NCBI GenBank assembly: GCA_035578905.1
Contig: JAQJVL010002635.1
Span: forward strand, 24,568 to 88,567
Origin: Stictocephala bisonia
Lineage: Eukaryota; Arthropoda; Insecta; Hemiptera; Membracidae
Length of the DNA stretch: 64,000 bases
Reading direction: 5' to 3'
Part shown: one piece after another, positions 33,960 through 48,084 of the stretch
Layout: the number at the start of each line of letters is the position of its first letter
Numbering within the stretch: the first letter of the stretch is position 1
Notes under the pieces: model-generated
What the model was told of the DNA's origin: nothing
Database searches by the model: none
The model's input: the letters and a program-made list of their open reading frames with translations, nothing else
Translations under genes and position numbers: made by a program

Positions 33960-34515
33960 GCCATATCTGGTTTTTGTGCACTGGAAGTGTACCTAAATTT
34001 CATCGAATTTTGAGGGGGGGAAAAATTAACATTAAAAAATGGGCCAAAGGAAAAGGGGGGAAAGGTCTAGCAATCTTTGGGACTGTAAGAAAATTATTTA
34101 AAACTAAATGTTAAATTGTGGCCCCTTGGAAAAAGTGAAACCTAAAATTAAACGCATTGAAAAGGGGTTTTTTAACTTTAAAACAAATCGCTAGGAAAAG
34201 GGGGGGGAAAAAGGTTAACAATCATTGATTTGAAAGGGTTTTTACTAAAAACCAAAAAGGTTAAATTGTGCCCGGGGAAGTGAACCAAAATTTTCGAATT
34301 TGAAAAGGGGAATTAACCTTTTAAAAAATCGCTAGGGAAAAGGAAGGAAAAGGCCCCTAGCAATCTTTTAAACTGTAAGTAGTTATTAAAAAAACTCATT
34401 TGTTTGGGTTGCACTGGAAGTGTACCTGGGAATAAATCGCTATGAGAAGGGTTTTTAAAATTTAAAACAAATCGTGGGTTTAAAGGAGAAAGGTTTAAAA
34501 TTTCATTGACTGTAT
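33960..34515. repeat. blurred tandem array, unit about 125 bp
   Basis: Recurring landmarks are GCACTGGAAGTGTACCT (33976, 34412), TCGCTAGG, AAAACAAATCG, AGCAATCTTT, GACTGTAAG and TTAAATTGTG. About four units are seen. Periods are irregular because of run inflation. Confidence 0.7.
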
Positions 34516-37500
34516 TATTTTACTAAAACTCCATGTTTTGAAAGTAATGTAAAAATAGTATATATAAAATATTTTTGGTATCATATACTAATAGAATGGG
34601 GGAAAGAGTTTTTTAAATTGGTTTTTGTATGTTTTTTTCCCATTTTCCCCCAAATTTTATTATTTTAAAGGTTCCAGAACATTGATTTTGGGAAACGCTT
34701 TTTTAGGCATTTAAGGGGGAAAATAGCCATATTTTTGAAAAAATTTTTAAATTTTTTCACTTTTTAATATTATTTTAATCTGTTAAAAATTGTTTCCAAC
34801 TATAAAAAATGTCTATAAATCTTAAGCAACAATTTTTAGTTCTTTTTACCTTTAAAAAATTGGAAATAAAGTGCAACAAACTTCTAAAAATATTGTTGTT
34901 TTCACTTCCAAAAAAAAAAAATAAAAAAGTGTTTATTATTGAAAATCAAAAAAATTTAAAATAAGGCTTTTTAAAATCCTAAACGGGTTAAACTTAAAAA
35001 TTGGAAAATTCCAAAAAATTTTTTGTTTAAAAGGGTTGTTTTTGTTACCTCCATGGATCCGGGAAACTTGAACCCCTTGGAAAGTGAGGTACGAGAGGCC
35101 CGATCCCCTTTGGCGCCAAAGTTTTGATCTTTTAAACCCCTAGACTTATTTTTGGGGCCTGGAAACACAGCCCTTCGGGTTTTTTACCACTGGTTTGGGG
35201 GCTCGTTTTTCCGTCCCGTGGGCCATACAGTTGCGGACCAACGGGTCAAACTTGGGGTGCCCGTCCTTATGGCAAAAACCATGGCCCATAGTCCGTCTGC
35301 CCTTTTTCTTCCCCAAAACCCAACACCCCCAAAGGCCCCATGGCCCCCTTGCCCACCCTGCAAAAAGGGAAACCCTTTCAACCCTTTAAACAACTGAACT
35401 TTTTCCTTAAATGTGCCCTTTTTAGTTGTATTTTTAAAGTACTTCAAACATTTTAAACTTGAAAAAAGGTTTTTAGATAACTACAGTAATAAAAAGTCGA
35501 AGCCCCAATATATGCCTTGGTGGTCAAGTTAGAAAATTTGTTTTAAAAATTTTCCCTTTTGGAAACTTAAAAAAAATGGCCTAATAAAAATTATATATTT
35601 TCGATAATTGTTAAAAAGTGGGTTTTTTGATATCTAAAACCCAAAATAGGGTCACCCCACCTGTATCTGCTTCCAAACACCCCACGTTGTCCCCGGCAAA
35701 GATGCTTGACGCCGTCCAGAAATGTAAAACTGGGGGAACGGGTGGGAAAAATTTTAAAGTTTTTTTCCCCCGTCCCGGGTTTTCGTGCCCCCGGTTGCCC
35801 CCGGCAGTTCCCTTTTGCCGGGTCCCCAACCCCCCTGAAACTTGGGGGTCGACTGGATAAGGGATAAATGTTCTCAAAGAAAGTTCCTGACCCGGAATCG
35901 GCCCCGGGTAACCGAAACAAAAAACCTTTCCCACTTTTCCCCGGGCCCGGGGCCACACGCGTGGTTTGTGATCCGAAGTTTGGGGCCGAGGTTCCTCCCA
36001 AAAACCCGGGGCCCGGGCAATGGACCAGTTTACATTGCTGTAAAATAAAATTTTAATTTGCCTTTGACATAAATAAAAATTTAATTTAAAAAAAAAAAGA
36101 AAAAATTTAAAAGATCACTGGGCTATGTATTTTTAAAAAAAAGTAATATTTAAAATGTTTGATCCATTTTACTTAAAAGCCCAAACTTATTTAAAATTTA
36201 ATTTTGTAATAAAAAAAATTTAAAAAATCCCCTTTTTTTGGGGTCGTTTAACTAAATTTATAAACTGCTTTTTCAGTAAAACTCAGGCCAAAAAAATACA
36301 CTGCTCTTAAACTATAAAATTTTAAAAATATATCCCAACCAGGAGGACGAAATTAAAACCTAACGGTAAAAATTTAATACCCCAAATTTTTTAAAATTTT
36401 TACTCTTAAAAAGTTTTTAGAGCACAAGGTGTTTTTTGACAGATGGGGGGGGTCATTATAGAGAGTGGGCCCAAAGTAGGAAAAAATTTTTCCCTACTCC
36501 CCAAAAGCCCTCACCTTGGAAAGTAAACCCATCCCCCCCATGGCGGGTGCCCCCGCAGGCCACCTCGCCCCGTTTTCGGGACCCCGTCTATTAATGTATT
36601 CGGGCTCCCCCAACGTTCAGGGTCCTTTATGCACCATACAGCCTTGAGCACCCTGCATAAAATTTTCCCAAATGAGAGGTTTTTTGGGGAATCTTGCCTG
36701 AAGGGGACACAATGGTCGAAGCGCTTCAGGCCATACAAAAAAAACGGTTTGGGCAGTGTTTTCCCATTTTTGGGATCCTCTCCCATATCCCCTTTTGAAA
36801 AACTGTTCCCCGGTATGCAGGGGGGGTACATTTAAAAAACAGCGACAGGACAAAAGGACTGTATGAGCTTTATTTTTCCCCCGGCCCTCCGGAAAAAAAA
36901 ATCTCGGGAATAAAAAAAAGCCTCTCCCCCTTCCCCCAAAAGGGGCCTTTTGAATTATGTAAGTAACTGGTCTGTGAACTAAAGATCACTGTCCCAAAGA
37001 CCACTCCAAAGTTTTTTAATTTTTTCCCTTGCAAACTCAAAAAACTCTGTCCGTTCAGGGAACACTTGAAACCGCCGCCCATTGTGGGGGGTTTTGAAAA
37101 AACTTCTTGTGGGGGTTTGGGTCCCGCACCTTGCCTTGTAAAATTTTTAAATTTTTAAACCCCCCAATTTTTGATTTGAACCTTTTTTTGGTAGATGTTA
37201 TCTAAATCGGGAGTTCACCCCATAAATTTACCCCTTCATGACCCCTTCAGGCTCAAAGGACAAAATTGAAAACTTTTTGTGGGCCCCCGCGAAATCGGGG
37301 GCTAAAACCTGCGTTCAGACCTAAAAGGGTGGGCGGCAGCCGTGTAGATCAAAAACACTTTTGGCCCCACACGACTACTATAAAAGCCATTTTAAAAAAA
37401 AAGTTAAAAATCAGTTTTCAACTTTTAAAAGGGAAAAGTTTGGGCTTTAATTTCCAAAAATTCCCGATAAGCCCATTATTGGGCCGAAATTTTCCCCGAA

Positions 37501-40500
37501 CACTAAACTTTAAAGTATATATTTCTGTATTCCAATTGATAAATGTTTACTGTTAAAAATAGGGATCAGGGGTAAAAAAATCATTAAACCCTTTTTTAAA
37601 AACCGTTTGAAAATGTTTGGTAATAAAGAGAATTGCCGAAAGGGGCCCCGCCCAAAAGGAGGGGACGGAAACTTTCTGAAAGTCCCCAAACCCGCGTAAA
37701 ATTTTCAAGGGGAAAAATTTCCCCCAAGGGTATAGAATGAAGTTTTAAAAGATTTTTTAGCTAAATAAAAAAACTTAAAAAGCGCTGTTATAAATTAAAA
37801 TACAGTTTTTTTTAAAAATGCCTTTTTTTGAAAAGCATTATTTTAAAGTTTTAAAAACATTAATTTAATCTCAATTTCACAAAAAAAGAAAGTTGAAATA
37901 AAAGTAATTTTAATTTGGACAATTTTCATTGTTTTAAAATTTTTTAATATTTGGGGAGCAAATTAATTGGAAAAGGGGGAAAAACGCTAAAAAATCCTTA
38001 ATTTCTTAAAAAATTATGGTTAAAATTTAAAGGCGTTTTTGATTCCGATTATTTTATTAACCCAAACAAATAAAATTTTCCCTCGTTTAAAAAATAAAAA
38101 ATTTTAAAAAATATTTGGGTTTAAAAAAGATTTTCTCAAGAAGAGAAAGGGAAAAACAGGGGGGCGTCCCTTACCCTTTATTAAGACAAAAGGGCGTTTT
38201 TGAGCAAAAAAAAACCCGAAGAAAAATAAAAAATTGGGCCCCCTCATTCCAGGGGAACGATTCTTATATAATTGAACTTTTAGATTTTTAAAATTTTAAA
38301 TTTTTTAAATTTTTTCATTCAAAATTTGGTTTTTCTTCTTTGTCGAAAAAATTTTTCTATTTTGTTTGATAAAAAATCCTTCTTTCACAGTATTAAAATT
38401 TTTTTTTTATTTATTTGCCTATTTTGGGAAATTTAAAATTAAGACGACCATTAAATTTTCAGCCCTGTGTTTTCTTGATTGTATTTAAAATTTTGGGTTT
38501 AATAAATTTATTTTTTCCTCCAATCAGGGGTTTGCCCTTTTAGGGGGTTTTATTTTCCAAAACCCCCAACTTTTATGTAATTTAAATATTTTTTAAAAAA
38601 ACTAGTTTAAAAAAAACTTTATTTGTATTTACTTTTAAAATTAAATTAAAATTTTCCAATTTTTGTAATATAGGGAAAGAATGGGCACCTAGCAAAGATA
38701 AAATTTTTAAGTTTACATATGTATTTTTGGTAAGGGTTTTATTTATGTTTTTCATCAAATTTTAAATTTCTAGGGTATTTTCTACTGAATTTATTGTAAT
38801 TTTTATTGTTTTTTTGGGGAAAAAAAAAAATTATTATTATTATGTTTAAAATTTATATTCCCGAATTTTTTTAAAATAAAGTAAAAAATTTTTAAGTAAG
38901 GGATACACAAATATTTTTTATTTATTTTTTATTCACTTTTTTTTTGACCCCCCAAAAATTATAACGATGAAAGATTCATTGAAAGACTTTAACCCAAATG
39001 TCAATTTTAGTATTCACTTTTACTTTTTTTAGTTCTTTTTACCCCAACCTATCGAATTCCCATAACCTGCCCCAAATGACCAAACAGCCCGCTTCGGAAT
39101 ATTCCTTGACTGAAAAAAATAACCAAATAGTTCCGTTTTAATTTTCCCGACGTATATTCCACAGAACGGGCCTGGGTTTTTGGGCAAAAAAATGAAGTTT
39201 TTATAAAAAAATTTTTAAGAAAATTTTTTTTTTTGATTTCCCTTAATAACCCAAAAAAATACGCTTCCAGAGGGGAGCCCTTTTTCAAAAAAATGAAATT
39301 TTTGTATTCTGAAATTTAAAATTTTTCATTACCCAAACCAAAGATCGGGAAAATTGGGAAAAAAAGGGGTGGAGAGATGGGGATTTTACGAAAATCCAGC
39401 AAATGAAAATATAGTTTTTTTTTTCCCGCTTTGTGAAAAGGGCCCGAAAAATTTTGTTCCTTAAGTTTAAACCCAGTTTTAGTTCCAAAGTGAACCCAAG
39501 CCCGTGGGAACACTGAAAAAAATATTGGGGAAAAAGTAAATTTTTTTATTTTTATCAATTTTTAAATACCAAAAAAAAAATAGAAATTTTTAAGGGGGTT
39601 TTGGTTTTTTAAAAAATTTTAAAAATAAAATTTTAAATAATAAAAGACCCTTTTTTATGAAATGGCTCTAACCAAAACTAAAAACCCTTCCCAACCCCTC
39701 GCTTGTCAAGTCGTTGTTCGTTTGGGGACTTTTTGGAAAATTGTACAATTTTAACGATTCCCGGGGCTGACTTTTTAAAATTAAACCCCTCTCTAGAGTG
39801 GTGTAGTGTTTGGGTTTGGGTTTTAAAAAACTTGCGCATTTCGTTGAAAGGGGACCCGGGCCTGAATTTCGTTACTTGAAGTTGGCTGTTTGTTCAATTT
39901 GTTTAAATAAAAAAAAGGGCAAACTGGGCAAAAATGAAAAAAGGCCCGTACATATTTTTTTATTTTAAATTGCCCCTACAAATAGGGTTTCTAAATAAAT
40001 TGGTTTTACCATAAACCCCAAAATGTTTTTGCAGAAAAGGAAATTTTTTTTAAATTTTTGGGGGACGGAAAAAAATAGTTTTAGTTAGATGATTTTTTTC
40101 CCCAAACCGTTCAAAATTTCGTTTTTTGCCCACAAAAGCACCCTTCGTTCTTTTTTTGCTATGGTGAAGGGGGCAAATAATTTTTATTGAAAAAAAATTT
40201 ACCAAAATTTTAAAATTTACAGTTTAAAAAGTAAAATAGAGAAATTTTAAAAAAGTAAAAGAAAAAAAAAAAAAAATCTAAAATTTTCATTTAAAAAAAA
40301 AAATAGGGTTTGTGTTTTTTACCAAAAGTTTTAAAGAAAAAAGGGGTTACTTTTCATCAAACTTTACTGAAAAAAAAAACCCAAAAAACCACACCTCCCC
40401 AAATTTTTTAAAATTTTCTAAACAGTAATCAGTTTCCCAATTGTACAAAAAGCGGATTTTTTTAAATTAAACGTAAACAATATAAAAACTGCGGGAGGGG

Positions 40501-42799
40501 AAAAAAACGATAAAATAAAAATATTGCTAAATTTCAATTTAAATTTTTACTATTCCCTGAGGGGGGGGAAAAAGGGCCCTTTTTCCTCATTTTTGGGAGA
40601 ACAATAGGAATTGGGAGGAAAAAATTAATTTAAATTTAAAAACGGAAAAAGGGGCTGTCACGCCTTTAAATGGTTTTTTCATTTATTTAAATTTAAAACA
40701 ACATTGCGTTACAAAATTAAAAAAAATCCGAGGGGGTTTTTTAAAAAATCTAGTTTTTTTACAAAAAAAAAATCTTAAAGTTTTGGTTTTTAAGGTAAGT
40801 GCTTGATTAAAGAAAAAAAAGGGTGTTTATTTTTAAATCAGTTTTTTCCCCTAAATAATATCAGGGTAAAAAGGGAAACAAATTTAATTTGAGATTTTTC
40901 CCAACAAAAGTAAAGAGTATAGCTTTTACCTTAAAAGTCCTTTTTCCTTTAAGGGCTTAAAGCCAAAGAAAGGGGTTTTTCAAAAAATTTTGTACCTTTC
41001 ATCAAATTATTTTCAAATTTTTTTAAACGAAAAAGATTTCGTCTTTGGCATGTCAGGGAACGGGCTGGCCAAAGGGTCTCCACCAAATGGCCTCCGCCCC
41101 AAACCCTAGAGCTTGTCATGGGGCCTTGGAATTTCCTGAAGGGGGGGGGCGGGGGGGGGTGGGCCATGGTAAAAAGGCCCCCTGGTCGTACACCGGGGGG
41201 GCCTTTTCAGAAGGGCTTATTTCCTCCCCGCCCCGGAATTTCCCGCCAGTTTTACGGCCCAAATTCTGAAATGGGCCCCTGATGTTTCCCCGGTCCTTTT
41301 GGGGTCTCCAGTGCTTTTCTGGGTCCCAGGGCTCGGGATTCCCCATTACGGGCGTGCTTGGGGTTCCGTTTTGCTCACTCGCCCGTCGCTCCGCTTCCAC
41401 ATCCTCCCCCCCCTGCCCAAAAGAAAATTCAAAAAAGTAATTTATGGGGAAAAATTGCACCAAAATGTCCCCAGTTATGTAAGTATGTAAAATAAATTTA
41501 ACTTGTCATGAGAAAGTGTTTCCCGAAAAAATGAAAAAGTGCCCCGAATTAAAAACTTTTAAGGAGAGGTTTTGTTTTCCCTTTTTAACCATTTTCTCTG
41601 TCCCAAATTTTCTAAAGCTTTTTTGTTTTGTGCGTGGAACTTATTCAGAAAATAGTTAGGGGGGAAAACCCTACAGTACAAAGGGGGGAAAAATTACTGA
41701 AAAAATAATTCAAGTCCCCCGGTCAGGAGTCGGCTCGGCCCCCAGTCTCTCCCACTTGGGACCCCTTGTTGAATGCCGTCACCAAAAAATGGAAACCCTT
41801 GTAAGTAAACATTTCTTTCAAAATTAATTTTAACTTTGGTGGGGGAGGGGTTTTTAAAAAAAGGGGTTCAAACCCTTCCTTCAAACAAAAAAAAAGCAAT
41901 GGGTTTTGTTCTTTACAGAAAATATTGCAAATTTTTTATATTTTCTATGGCCTAACATGACAATGAAAAATAAAAAATATCAACTTTTAACATATATTCC
42001 CAAATTTTTTTGTGAATTTAAATTACTATCAAATTTTTGTTAGTGTAAAAATAATGCGTTTAGAACCAATCTTTCTCCAGAATTTTTTAGGAAACGCATG
42101 AATAAAATGAAAAAAAAAACCCCCCTCGAAACAGTAGTTACAAGTTCCCTTTTGGAACAAAAAAAACCCAATGTTTTTTTCTTCCAATTAAATTTTTTTA
42201 TGGGAAAATAAAAGTTTTGTAAAAAAATTGCAATTATTTTCTATAGAAAAACTGATCATGTTAATCCCCTGTTAAGCCATGATTCCTAACAATCGGGGGG
42301 AAATTCCCGTAAATTTTAAAGAAAACGTCCTTTGGAAAATTTTAAAAAATTTTCGATTAATTTAGATTTTTACAAAAAATATAATGGAAAAAAATGTGGA
42401 ATAAGTATAAATTTTAGGAAAATATATGTTGTTGAAAAATTGGTGTTTTGGGAAAATTTAGTTTTTTAAACAATATAAATTTTTTTTTGCATGGTATTTT
42501 TTTACCAGGGATTATTTTCAGTATTTTAATTTTTGATTCACACTTTTTTTTTGTATAAAAAGCCCCTAAAAAACCCTTTTGCAATTTTGTAGGGGCAAAA
42601 TTTTTAAAAAACGTTTTAAAAACCCAAAAAAAAATTAAAAACAATCAAAAAAAATTAGGATGAAAAACACCACTCATAAAAAGTATAAAGGGAAAATTCC
42701 CGCCAGCAGATTTTTTAAAAAATAAGGGGGATCTTTCCCTTTTACCTTAGAATTTGGAACGAACCCCCGTCCCCTTTTCTTTAAATTTAAAGGGTTTGG

Positions 42800-43680
42800 G
42801 AAATTGAATAACCTAGTTTGAATACCCCCTGTTGCCTTCAACAAGGAAGGGGATATTTGTTTTTGGAACTTGTAACCTACTTTTTAAAAACCACTGGTTT
42901 TCCCCCCTTTAAAAAGGAAAAATCGGGGGGATCCCTGTTTGGAAAAATTTTTAAACCTACTTTAAACTACCACGTTCGCCTTAACAAGGAAGGCTCCGGG
43001 GATTGTTTTTGGAACTTGTAAAATTTTTTAAAATACCACGTTCGCCTTCAAAAAGGGGAAATACCCCCAAAAGGGGGGTACCCTTTTAAAAACCAAATGG
43101 TTTTGCCTTTAACCCCGGAATCGGGGTATTTACCTGTGGAACTTGTAACCTATTTAAACTAACCCGTTGCCTTTTTAAAAAGGGGAAATAGGTGGGATTT
43201 CCCGTTTGGGAAATTGTAAAAATACTTGGGAAATACCCAAATGTTCGCCTTTAAAAAAAGGGAAATCGGGGGATTGCCTGTGGAACTTGTAAACCCAATT
43301 TAAACTTAAACCCTGTTTGACCCCCCTTTTCCCAAGGGGAAAGGCGGGGTTCACCCGTGGAAAAATTTTTAACCTACTTTTGAATTTCCAATGTTCGCCT
43401 TTAAAAAAAGGGGAAATCGGGGTTATCAAATGTGGAACTTGTAACCTACTTTAAAACTACCGCTGTTCGCCCTTTTAAAAAGGAAAATCGGGGTATTGCC
43501 TGTGGAACTTGTAACCTTTCTTTGAACTACCACGTTCGCCTTCAACAAGGAAAATCGGGGATTTCCTGTGGAACCTTTTTAACCTACTTTAAAAAAATAC
43601 CACTGGTTTTGCCTTTTAAACCCAAGGGGAAATATCAAAGGAGGGGACTTTGAAAATACCACTGTTTTGCCCCGGCCCCC
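42800..43680. repeat. 66-bp satellite array, copy 1 (blurred)
   Basis: The consensus readable across units is GTTCGCCTTCAACAAGGAA, TCGGGGTATTGCCTGTGGAA, CTTGTAACCTACTTTGAACT, ACCACT, about 66 bp. About 12 units are present, most distorted by inflated runs. The unit length is a multiple of 3, so ORFs appear in both directions. Confidence 0.85.
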
Positions 43681-46600
43681 CCAAAAGAGAAATCCGGGCC
43701 CCTGGGCCCAAAAGTTTTCCAAAGGGGCCCAAATCCACTCCCCCCTCCCCCCCAACGCAACCCGCGCCCCGGGGCGGTTGGGGGGTTGATGGTTCTTAAA
43801 CTTATTAATAGCAACTTATTCCAAAAACCCTCTTTAAGTTTTTAAAAAATTTTTAAAGGCCCATAAAGGAATTTTTCTTTTCTTTTTCACAAAAGGGGGA
43901 AAAAGTTATTTTAAAGATCTCTCACTTTTTTTTAAAAAAAAGCTTTTAGAGATATCTATAATTTTTTTTACTTAAAAAAATGTTTACTGCTGGGTTAAAA
44001 ACGTTCACTGCGGGTTACCGGACGCCCGGGGAGATAAAGGCCCCCAAACCAACGCCAAAACTTGGTCGAAAAAACCCCCTAAGAGTTAATAGGTTATAAA
44101 TTTTTTTGGGGAAATTAAAAAATTGAATACAAAGGTTTAAGGCATATTAAAGCACAAAATTTTAAAAAAAGAAAAAATAAAAAGGGAAATAAATTTATTT
44201 TAAAAGTTGGGCTTCGAGTAAACAATTTTAAATATTTTTTCCCTTTAATGCAAAACATTAACAATTTTTTTGGGGAAAAGATTTTACAAGTTCGATTAAA
44301 AAGTATACCCGGAATTAAAAAATTATTATTTTCAAAAATCTACATACATACATTTAAGGAAAAATTTTCCCAACTTTTATTGGTTTTTACCAAAATTTCC
44401 CACTAAAAAGAAGGGTTTCAGTTTTTTCCTAAAATTTTTGTTTTTTCCCAAAAGTTTATTTTTTCGCTTTCCTTTTTTTGAAAAACCCCTTCAAAAATTT
44501 TTATAAAGTCAATTTGCCGTGCTAGATCACTTTCCCAAAAAAGCAAGTTTTTTGTAAGGCCACACCGTTCTTTTCTTGTTTCCCAAAGGGAGAACGATTA
44601 AAGTTTTTGAACCGTTTTTAAAAATACTGGAAAAATCTTTCGGCCCCAGAAAAATGTCCAAAGGGAATGTCCAAAAAATTTTTTAAGGCCCACACAAACA
44701 TTGGGGTTTAAAAAACAATTTAAGCTTCAGTTTCCTTTTTTTAAATTTTTTTTTGAAGGTCAAATGGTTTTTCTTTTGGGGTGCTTTCCCAAATTTTTCG
44801 ATGGATTGTTTTCAGAAAGGAAATTAAATTTCCCTTTTTTTAAAATCCTTTTGAAAAATATTTTTTTGGAAAAGTAAATGATAGTCGGTTTTGGGAAACC
44901 TAACTATTGTTTTTCTGTTGATGAAAAGGGATTTTAAAAGTAATTTTTAAAAAAATCATTTAAACCCTTTCTCTTGCGGTTTTTAATTTTATGGGGCCCA
45001 ATTTGCTCATTTATCTGCGTAATTAAATTTTATAAAAAACTTTAATTCTAAAATCTTTTTTCTTTCTTTTTTTCATCCTCGTCTCCAAACTTTACATTTT
45101 TTCCCTCAAAAGAAAAATTTTCCTTTTTTTTACTCCCTTGTTCATTCAGTGTCCCTTTTGTGTTTTTGTGTATAGCAGACATAGCTTGAGTAACAATTTA
45201 AATCCCCCGTCCAAAATTTTGTAAAATTTTTTTTCTTAAATCCTTCAACTTTTAAGGGTTTCAATGTTTTAAAAAATCTCTACATCAAAGGGTTTTCATC
45301 TCTTTTCTGCAGATTTTGTTAAAGTGATCGATTGGCAATAATTTTTTTGTACCCAAAAGGAACAAATTAAAGTACAAATTTAAAGTTTGCCCCGGGATTT
45401 CTCAATTTCCGTTTTAAAATTCCGGTTTTCGTCAGCGCTCAATTTAGCTTGGGGGCAAATGGGAAAAAAAACCGTTTTTAATCCCAAGGGAAAAATTTTG
45501 GGAATGTGGTTTTTACCCGCGTCAAACCCTAGCTAAACCCCCCGTGTTTTTAGATAGGTTTTGGAGAGAACAATTAATTTCTTCTTTTAGGAAAATTTTT
45601 AAACCCGGGGGAGATTTTGAAAAAAAAAATTGTACAAAAACGATGCAGTATTCCAAAAAAATGTCCCCTCTTTTTTGTGCAGCTTTTGCGCATTGGCACC
45701 ACAACACAAATTTTTAAAGGGTTTGAGCGGCACAGTTTGGAAAAAAAAGAGCAAAAGGGTTCTTTTTGAAGTATCAGTTTCCTGCAAAAACCTTTGTAAA
45801 TGCCGCCATTTTGCGCCCATTTTCAAAAAACCTTTGGGCCCGACAAACGTTTAAAAGGGGAAAACCCCTGGTTGGGGGTTCCTTTAATATCGCTTCCCGC
45901 AATGTTTGGCCGTTTTTTTCCCCACCCAAAATGACATAGCCCAAGAAAAACTTTCTGAAATTTTTTAAAACCCTTTTTTTTAAATTTTTAAAAAAAGGGA
46001 TCTTTAAAAACAAATGTTAAAAGCTCTTCGTTTAGAAAAAATCAGGGGGTTTCAAACAACCCAAAATTGAGTAGGATTTGGCCTTTTTTTCCCCCCTTTA
46101 GCCAAAATAAAAATTTACTACTTTAAAAGGGAAAACCGTTTTATAAACTAATTTTGGATTTGGGCCCAAAAGATAATGGTTTATTTTGGGAAATTTTTTT
46201 TCCCCTCTTTTTGACACTCCATCAATTTTGTTACGGTTCAAAAAGCAGAAACCCGGGGAAAACACGGAAAGTTTGTTTTAATGATTCTAAAAAATTTCCA
46301 TTTTGCGGGTCACCGATTTTTGGATTTTGGGTCCCTCTCAAAGGCAAAACCTCGTTCCCGCCAAAAAAAAAAAAATAAAAAACTAAAAAAACTTTTCAAC
46401 CCGTTTATTCCAATATTTTCTTCTTTCTTTCAATTTTTTTGGGCTAATTGAGGGGGCCCAATTTTCTGAACCCTTTTTTTTGTTGCCTCTCTAGTTTTTT
46501 TCCACTCTAAAAGCAATTTTAAAGGTTCAAATTCACTTCATGGTTTAGGTAGCCTTTTTCGTATAACTTTTCTTTTCCCCAAATTCCAAAGGGATTTTCT

Positions 46601-48084
46601 TTTTTCCAAACCTTCGTTGGGTTTATTAGTACTGAGCGGATTTTTTTTTAGAACTTTCCCTTTTCTAATACGGGCCAAAAAAATGGCATGGAAAAAAATA
46701 AAAAATTTATTCATTACTTTTATTCCCTTTTCAACCCCAAACCCTGGCCCGGGTTTTCCATTCTTAAAAATTTGGGGAAAAAGAAACAACCTTTGGGGGA
46801 AAAGGGGGGTTTTCCATTAAATTTGGGAAACATTAAAGGGAAATTTAAAATTTGGGCCCTTTTTTTGGAAAATAACTTTCAAAAAATTTTCTTTAAGTTG
46901 GACATCCCGGCCCGTTTTTTTTAGGCCTTATTGAAACAAAATTTCTGGGCTGTTACCCAAATTTGGCCTAATTAAAGTAGGCCTTCTTTCGGGTGGGTTT
47001 TACCTACTTGAAAACAGCTCCTCTCACAATCTCAAAATTTAAGCAATGGTTCTTTAGTTTCTATTTCTGCTTTAAACCTTACATAAAAGTAAAACCTGCA
47101 ATTCTGTGCTGTAATAAAAGGGGGTTTTTAAGCTGAATAGGGTTTTTTGGGCCCACTTGAGGAGGCTGTTCGTTTTTTTTCCCCTTGAAAAAAAAGAGAT
47201 TTGATTGTCATCTTTATCAATTCTTACAAAAAGTATTTTTGTACTTCTTGATGCACTTTTCCAAAAAATTACGTATTCGTCTAATAAAAAACTTTTTTTT
47301 TTAAATCAACTTCAAAAAAATGTTTCCCCAAATCCCCTTTTTTCTAGCCCCAATCGCTTTTTTTTGTTCCCTTTTTTTTTAAGGGCCCCCGAATTTTTTT
47401 GTTTTTTAAGGGTCCATTTTTTTTTAGTTACAAAACCTCAGAAAAAGCACAGTTTTTTCAATCAATTTAAAATATACACCGAACGATCGTCATTTCACAA
47501 AAAAAAAAAAAATAGCTAAAAAACCAACGCCGGGCCCAAAACCAATTCCACACGGTTTAAAAAGCAAACAGAACAAAAACCTCACCTTTACTTTCACAAT
47601 CAAAAACAAGGAACTGACCCCTAAAACCCTTGTTTTCCACTTCGCTTCGACAGTTCCCCCCCCGCCCAAAAAAACCCCAAATTTCCCTTTTTTCCCTCAG
47701 GGGGAAAATTTCCCGGGGGCAAAAACAATCCCACCCAATCGGTTGGGGGTTAAAAACCCCCTCGGGGCGTTTGCGGTCGGTAATAATATAAAATCAGTGC
47801 CGTGCCCCCCAGCTAACGCAAAAAACCCTTAAACTTAAAACCTTTTTAAAAAATTTTCTTTAATAAAATCTTAAGAAAACGTTAAAAAAGTTTTATTTTT
47901 TAAAAACAAACATGGATTGTGAAAAATTTTTGAAAAAAAACGTTTTTAAACAAAATTCTCTATTTTTTTTTATAAAAGTTTTAACTACTTATAAAAACAA
48001 ACTAACCCTTTTTGGGGCCCGGGGCCCCGGGGCCGGGCCCGGGCCCCCCGGGGGAATGCCCCCGTTTCCCCCCCCCCCTCGGCC

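Noticed and set aside
35590..36050. Overlapping 115-136 codon ORFs in the GC-richer distorted segment
   Set aside because: Both strands are open at once in a GC-rich, run-inflated segment, and no family signature is visible.
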